Positions 13,590-17,338 of a stretch of DNA of 17,338 nt are shown here, in pieces. The notes under the pieces were generated by a model. It worked only from the letters and a program-made list of their open reading frames with translations, was not told where the DNA came from and made no database searches. This stretch comes from Nocardioidaceae bacterium (GTDB taxonomy: Bacteria > Actinomycetota > Actinomycetes > Propionibacteriales > Nocardioidaceae). Location: the NCBI GenBank assembly GCA_025966335.1, contig JAICRS010000033.1:1-17338 (forward strand). The letters run 5' to 3'. Position 1 is the first letter of the stretch. Each line of letters starts with the position of its first letter. Position numbers and translations under genes: made by a program.

Positions 13590-14198
13590 ATGACGGTACG
13601 AGCGGTCCTGCTCGACGCCGACGGGGTCGTGCAGGAGAACCCCGACGGCTGGCTCGAGCAGCTCAAGGCCACCGTCGGCCACGGCCGGGGCCAGGAGTTC
13701 GCCGACGACGTGTTCGCCACCGAGCAGGACGCGATGACCGGCGACCGCGACTTCGGTGACGTGATCGCCGAGGTCGCCGACCGGTGGGGGCTCACCGGCA
13801 GCCGCGACGACCTGCTCGAGCACTGGCGACGGATCGAGGTCAACGCGCCGGTCGTCGACCTCGTCGGGGAGCTCCGGGCAGCCGGGATCCGGTGCTGCCT
13901 GGCCTCGAACCAGAACTCCTTCCGCGCCCGCTACATGCGCGACGCGCTCGGCTACGAGAAGATCTTCGACTCTGTGTTCTTCTCCTGCGACCTCGGCGTG
14001 CTCAAGACCTCGCCCCGCTTCTTCACCTCGGTCCTCTCCGAGCTGGACCTGCCGGCCGGAGAGGTGCTGTTCGTCGATGACGGCGAGCACTACGTGGAGA
14101 CCGCCCGCGACGTGGGGCTGCCGGCGTTGGTGTGGTCGACCGGCCGCGGGGTCGACGTACTGCGTGCGGAGCTCGCCGCGCACGGACTGCCGGCCTGA
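13590..14198 (+). CDS. HAD-superfamily hydrolase (phosphatase)
   Basis: This 202-residue HAD hydrolase has a short helical cap. Motif I is LLDADGVV (nucleophile D9, acid/base D11), motif II is CLASNQ (Ser/Asn), motif III Lys is in LKTSPRFF, and motif IV is FVDDGEHYVETA (acidic pair DD). It may dephosphorylate a small phosphate ester; the substrate is unknown. The ATG lies 5 nt after the cysQ stop without a clear Shine-Dalgarno, so translation is probably coupled. The gene ends 5 nt from the convergent primase-polymerase stop. In-frame sequence upstream of the ATG is a shadow of cysQ. Confidence 0.9.
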   Translation: MTVRAVLLDADGVVQENPDGWLEQLKATVGHGRGQEFADDVFATEQDAMTGDRDFGDVIAEVADRWGLTGSRDDLLEHWRRIEVNAPVVDLVGELRAAGIRCCLASNQNSFRARYMRDALGYEKIFDSVFFSCDLGVLKTSPRFFTSVLSELDLPAGEVLFVDDGEHYVETARDVGLPALVWSTGRGVDVLRAELAAHGLPA

Positions 14199-14203
14199 GC
14201 CGG

Positions 14204-15163
14204 CTACTCCGGTTCGGGCGGCGGGTCGGCGCCGTCGCGCTCGTCGCGGTCGGCCCACTCCAGCAGCGCGCCGATGTCGAAGACCGCGTCGTCGATCCCC
14301 TCGTGGAGGTCGCCGAGCTGGGCGAACCGGTCAGGCACGGTCGCGATCGTGCAGTCACCCGGCAGCACGTCGTCGACCTCGTCCCAGCGGATCGGCGTCG
14401 ACACGGTCGCCTCGGGGTTGCCGCGGACCGAGTAGGCGCTGGCGATCGTGTGGTCACGGGCGTTCTGGTTGTAGTCGACGAACAGCTTGGCGGGGTCGCG
14501 GTCCTTGCGCCACCACGTGGTGGTCACGTCGTCCGGTGCCCGCCGCTCGACCTCCCGTGCGAACGCCAGCGCCGCCCGTCGTACGTCGGTGAAACCCCAC
14601 TCCGGCTTGATCCGCACGTAGACGTGCAGGCCGTTTCCGCCCGAGGTCTTCGGCCAGCCGACGGCGCCGAGCTCGTCGAGCACCTCGTGCGCCACATGCG
14701 CGACCCGGCGGACCGTGGCGAAGTCGCAGTCCGGCATCGGGTCGAGGTCGATCCGCCACTCGTCGGGCTTCTCGGTGTCCGCGCGCCGGGAGTTCCACGG
14801 GTGCAGCTCGACCGTCGACATCTGGACCGCCCAGATCACGCTGGCCAGCTCGGTGACGCACAGCTCGTAGGCGTGCCGGTTGTAGCGCGGAAACTCCACC
14901 CGGACCGTCTCCAGCCACGGCGGTGCGCCCGCGGGGACGCGCTTCTGGTGCACCTTCTCGCCGCTGACCCCCTCGGGGAACCGGTGCAGCATGCACGGCC
15001 GCTCGCGCAGCGCACGGACGATCCCGTCGCCCACGCTGAGGTAGTAGTGCGCCAGGTCCAGCTTGGTCTCGCCGCGGGCGGGGAAGTAGACCCGGTCCGG
15101 GTTGGAGATCCGCACGGTCCGGTCGCCGACCTCCAGCTCCACCGCCGGTGACTTGCTCGCCAT
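14204..15163 (-). CDS. Stand-alone LigD-type primase-polymerase (AEP superfamily, PolD/Prim-PolC-like)
   Basis: This 319-residue protein equals the polymerase domain of the NHEJ enzyme LigD without its ligase or nuclease. Stand-alone relatives in mycobacteria (PolD1/PolD2, Prim-PolC) fill short gaps with ribonucleotide preference. The catalytic triad is visible: D139 and D141 in IDLDPMPDCDF, and D230 in KLFVDYNQN. The nucleotide-binding motif SGGNGLH (174-180) and the LigD signature ELHPWNSR (119-126) are intact. The ATG at 15163 follows TAGGTT on the minus strand (15176-15171) by 7 nt, a leaderless arrangement; an open frame to 15484 crosses mfd and is rejected. No ku gene is visible. It diverges from mfd, with a 115-nt spacer. 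Confidence 0.93.
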   Translation of the reverse strand: MASKSPAVELEVGDRTVRISNPDRVYFPARGETKLDLAHYYLSVGDGIVRALRERPCMLHRFPEGVSGEKVHQKRVPAGAPPWLETVRVEFPRYNRHAYELCVTELASVIWAVQMSTVELHPWNSRRADTEKPDEWRIDLDPMPDCDFATVRRVAHVAHEVLDELGAVGWPKTSGGNGLHVYVRIKPEWGFTDVRRAALAFAREVERRAPDDVTTTWWRKDRDPAKLFVDYNQNARDHTIASAYSVRGNPEATVSTPIRWDEVDDVLPGDCTIATVPDRFAQLGDLHEGIDDAVFDIGALLEWADRDERDGADPPPEPE

Positions 15164-15176
15164 GGGCCTCAACCTA
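15161..15176 (-). promoter_or_regulatory. Leaderless-type promoter of the primase-polymerase gene
   Basis: On the minus strand TAGGTT (15176-15171) is followed by GAGGCCC and the ATG (15163-15161). The 7-nt gap matches the pth arrangement (TAGGCT, GAGCCCC, ATG). GAGG is too close to the ATG to act as a normal Shine-Dalgarno. No clear -35 is visible. Confidence 0.45.
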
Positions 15177-15203
15177 GCGGAGTGGTCGCCTCGATCCGGC
15201 CCG

Positions 15204-15209
15204 TAGACT
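15204..15209 (+). promoter_or_regulatory. Putative -10 of the mfd promoter
   Basis: TAGACT lies between divergent mfd and the primase-polymerase gene. Transcription would start near 15216, giving a leader of about 63 nt that contains the hairpin at 15220-15244. The -35 is not convincing. Confidence 0.4.
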
Positions 15210-15219
15210 GACCGGCGGA

Positions 15220-15244
15220 CCCCCTCGCCCTCGTCGGCAGGGGG
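15220..15244 (+). other. Strong hairpin in the mfd 5' leader
   Basis: CCCCCT-c-GCC / GGC-AGGGGG forms six plus three pairs around a CTCGTC loop. It lies just after the likely mfd transcript start and 19 nt before the Shine-Dalgarno. It may stabilise the mRNA or affect early elongation. As a terminator it would have no upstream plus-strand gene to serve, since the preceding gene is on the minus strand. Confidence 0.5.
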
Positions 15245-15278
15245 CAGTCGTGTTGCCACACTCGGGAGGAAGGCGCCC

Positions 15279-17338
15279 ATGGGCCTGCAAGGACTGGCCG
15301 ACCTCGTTCTCCGCGACGAGACGCTCGCCTCCGCGATGGCCGATGCCCGCGGCGGCGCGGTCCGGGCGCTCGACCTCACCGCACCGGCGGCGCTGCGCCC
15401 GTTCGTGGTCAAGGGCCTGGTCGACGCCGGCCGCACCGTGCTCGCGGTCGCGGCGACCGCCCGGGAGGCCGAGGACCTGGTCACCTACCTGTCCGGTCTG
15501 CTCGACCCGTCGCTGGTGGCCTACTACCCGGCGTGGGAGACGCTGCCGCACGAGCGGCTCTCGCCCCGCTCGGACACCGTCGGCAAGCGGCTGGCGGTGC
15601 TGCGCCGGCTCAAGCACCCCGGCACCGACCCCACGAACGGGCCGCTGAAGGTGATCGTCGCCCCGGTCCGCTCCATCCTGCAGCCACAGGTCGCCGGCCT
15701 GGCCGACCTTGAGCCGGTGGAGCTGGTCGTCGGCCAGGAGGTGGACCTCGACGACGTCGTACGACGCCTCGCCGCGGCGGCGTACTCCCGGGTGGATCTT
15801 GTGGAGAAGCGCGGCGAGTTCGCGGTGCGCGGTGGCATCGTCGACGTCTTCCCGCCGACCGAGGAGCACCCGTTGCGGGTGGAGTTCTGGGGCGACGAGG
15901 TGGAGGAGATCCGATCCTTCGCGGTCGCCGACCAGCGGTCCCTCGAGGCGGCCACCCGGCTGTGGGCGCCGCCGTGCCGGGAGCTGCTGCTCACCGAGGA
16001 GGTCCGGGCCCGGGCCAAGGCGCTGGGGGAGAGCCACCCCGAGCTCGCCGAGCTGGCCGAGAAGATCTCGGAGGGCCACGCCGTCGAGGGGATGGAGTCT
16101 CTGGCGCCGGTGCTGGTCGACGACATGGAGATGCTGATCGACCTGATGCCGGCCGACTCGCACGTGCTGGTGCTGGACCCGGAACGGGCCCGCAGCCGCG
16201 CGCATGACCTGGTGGCGACCAGCGACGAGTTCCTGCACGCGTCCTGGGCCGCCGCGGCCGGCGGTGGCCAGGCCCCGATCGACCTGGGGGCGGCGTCGTA
16301 CAAGTCGCTGGCCGAGGTCCGCGCGATCAGCCTCGAGCAGGGCAAGCCGTGGTGGAGCGTGTCGCCGTTCGGGCTGGACCCGGACGCGGAGCGGTCGCCG
16401 TTGCGCGACGAGACCGGGGAGATCGTCCGCTTCGACGTCGACGTCGAGGTCGGCGCGGTCGAGTCCCGCTCGGTCGACATCAAGCCGGTCGACGCCTACC
16501 GCGGTGACATCGAGGCGGCGATCACGGACATCAAGTCCTGGCTGAACGACGGTTCCCGGGTCGTGCTCGTCAACGAGGGACACGGCCCCGCGCAGCGGAT
16601 GGCCGAGGTGCTCAAGGAGCACGACGTGCCGGCGCGGCTGGTGGAGTCCCTCGACGACAACCCGGAGCCGGGACTGGTGCACGTCACCACGGCCTGCCTC
16701 GACCACGGCTTCGTCGACGAGACCTTGCGCCTCGCGGTGCTGACCGGCGACGACCTGTCCGGGCAGCGCTCGTCGACCAAGGACATGCGCCGGATGCCGG
16801 CCCGGCGCAAGAAGCAGATCGACCCGCTCGAGCTGAAGCCGGGCGACTACGTGGTGCACGAGCAGCACGGCGTGGGCCGCTACGTGGAGATGAAGCAGCG
16901 GGAGGTGCAAGGGGCCACCCGCGAGTACCTCGTGCTCGAGTACGGCGCATCCAAGCGTGGCGCCCCTCCGGACCGGCTCTACGTGCCCGCCGACACCCTG
17001 GACCAGGTCACCCGCTACGTCGGCGGCGAGCAGCCCAGCCTCGACCGGCTCGGTGGCGCGGACTGGGCCAAGCGCAAGGGCCGCGCGCGCAAGGCGGTCA
17101 AGCAGATCGCGGCCGAGCTGATCAAGCTGTACGCCGCCCGGCAGGCCACCAAGGGGCACGCGTTCGGACCGGATTCGCCCTGGCAGCGGGAGCTCGAGGA
17201 CGCGTTCCCGTTCGTGGAGACCCAGGACCAGCTGTCCACCGTCGACGAGGTCAAGCGCGACATGGAGCAGCAGGTCCCGATGGACCGGCTGGTCTGCGGC
17301 GACGTCGGCTACGGGAAGACCGAGATCGCGGTGCGCGC
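15279..17338 (+). CDS. mfd: Transcription-repair coupling factor Mfd, 3'-truncated by window edge
   Basis: This gene is open from the ATG at 15279 to the window end (686 codons plus two bases). Mfd is a DNA translocase that removes RNA polymerase stalled at lesions and recruits UvrA. The N-terminal UvrB-like module is visible (YYPAWETLPHERLSPRSDTVGKRL; EFAVRGGIVDVFPPTEEHPLRVEFWGDEVEEIR). The RNA-polymerase-interacting domain is at about 525-600 (PGDYVVHEQHGVGRYVEM, REYLVLEYG, LYVPADTLDQVTRYVG). Walker A GDVGYGKT (674-681) begins the RecG-like translocase, which is mostly beyond the edge. The protein should be about 1150-1200 residues. Shine-Dalgarno GGGAGGAAGG (15264-15273) is strong. Its position after pth with intervening genes is typical of actinobacteria. 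Confidence 0.97.
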   Translation, partial: MGLQGLADLVLRDETLASAMADARGGAVRALDLTAPAALRPFVVKGLVDAGRTVLAVAATAREAEDLVTYLSGLLDPSLVAYYPAWETLPHERLSPRSDTVGKRLAVLRRLKHPGTDPTNGPLKVIVAPVRSILQPQVAGLADLEPVELVVGQEVDLDDVVRRLAAAAYSRVDLVEKRGEFAVRGGIVDVFPPTEEHPLRVEFWGDEVEEIRSFAVADQRSLEAATRLWAPPCRELLLTEEVRARAKALGESHPELAELAEKISEGHAVEGMESLAPVLVDDMEMLIDLMPADSHVLVLDPERARSRAHDLVATSDEFLHASWAAAAGGGQAPIDLGAASYKSLAEVRAISLEQGKPWWSVSPFGLDPDAERSPLRDETGEIVRFDVDVEVGAVESRSVDIKPVDAYRGDIEAAITDIKSWLNDGSRVVLVNEGHGPAQRMAEVLKEHDVPARLVESLDDNPEPGLVHVTTACLDHGFVDETLRLAVLTGDDLSGQRSSTKDMRRMPARRKKQIDPLELKPGDYVVHEQHGVGRYVEMKQREVQGATREYLVLEYGASKRGAPPDRLYVPADTLDQVTRYVGGEQPSLDRLGGADWAKRKGRARKAVKQIAAELIKLYAARQATKGHAFGPDSPWQRELEDAFPFVETQDQLSTVDEVKRDMEQQVPMDRLVCGDVGYGKTEIAVR

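Noticed and set aside
15174..17159. Minus-strand open frame (661 codons) opposite mfd
   Set aside because: Antisense shadow of mfd; composition is Leu/Gly/Arg/Val-rich without domains, and the plus strand has clear Mfd motifs.
1..17338. Mobile elements, CRISPR array, toxin-antitoxin or defence systems
   Set aside because: No transposase, integrase, direct-repeat array, or known defence domain was seen; the gene content is core and metabolic.

Overview
This window is from a high-GC Gram-positive bacterium (Actinomycetota). Nearly every codon ends in G or C, GTG starts are common, and the backbone ispE - ABC-F - tRNA-Gln - glmU - prs - rplY - pth - mfd is the usual actinobacterial order. Some features suggest a Propionibacteriales/Nocardioidaceae-like or related lineage, but the sequence alone does not fix genus or family. 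No transposase, integrase, phage gene or CRISPR array is visible.

Layout. Bases 1-2854 hold the 3' part of ispE (isoprenoid precursor synthesis) and a two-domain ABC-F ATPase. Bases 2978-5151 hold a MarR regulator of TamR type (minus strand). It diverges from a tightly overlapping three-gene set: trans-aconitate 2-methyltransferase (tam), a GNAT acetyltransferase and a VOC/glyoxalase-fold protein. Two TCTTGA-CA-TC(A/G)AGA palindromes lie in the shared intergenic region. Bases 5152-8430 form a fatty-acid desaturation block. A soluble diiron acyl-ACP desaturase (plus strand) faces a membrane acyl-CoA desaturase that is translationally coupled to a MadR-like TetR regulator (minus strand). Both desaturase promoters carry the same tandem pair of TACG-N4-CGTA palindromes at 15-bp spacing. 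A 58-codon CsbD-like stress gene sits between the two arms.

Bases 8545-14198 carry an unusual tRNA-Gln(UUG), glmU (UDP-GlcNAc synthesis), prs (PRPP synthesis, overlapping glmU by 4 nt), rplY/ctc (bL25) behind a leader of about 180 nt, pth, cysQ and a HAD phosphatase. Bases 14204-15163 (minus) encode a stand-alone LigD-type primase-polymerase. It diverges from mfd, the transcription-repair coupling factor, which runs off the right edge.

The most notable signals are regulatory: the shared desaturase operators with their likely cognate TetR gene between the genes; the TamR operator pair that may also control a GNAT and a VOC protein; leaderless-type promoters at pth and the primase-polymerase; and the tRNA-Gln with a 10-nt variable region. 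I did not see a clearly new multi-gene defence or biosynthetic system.
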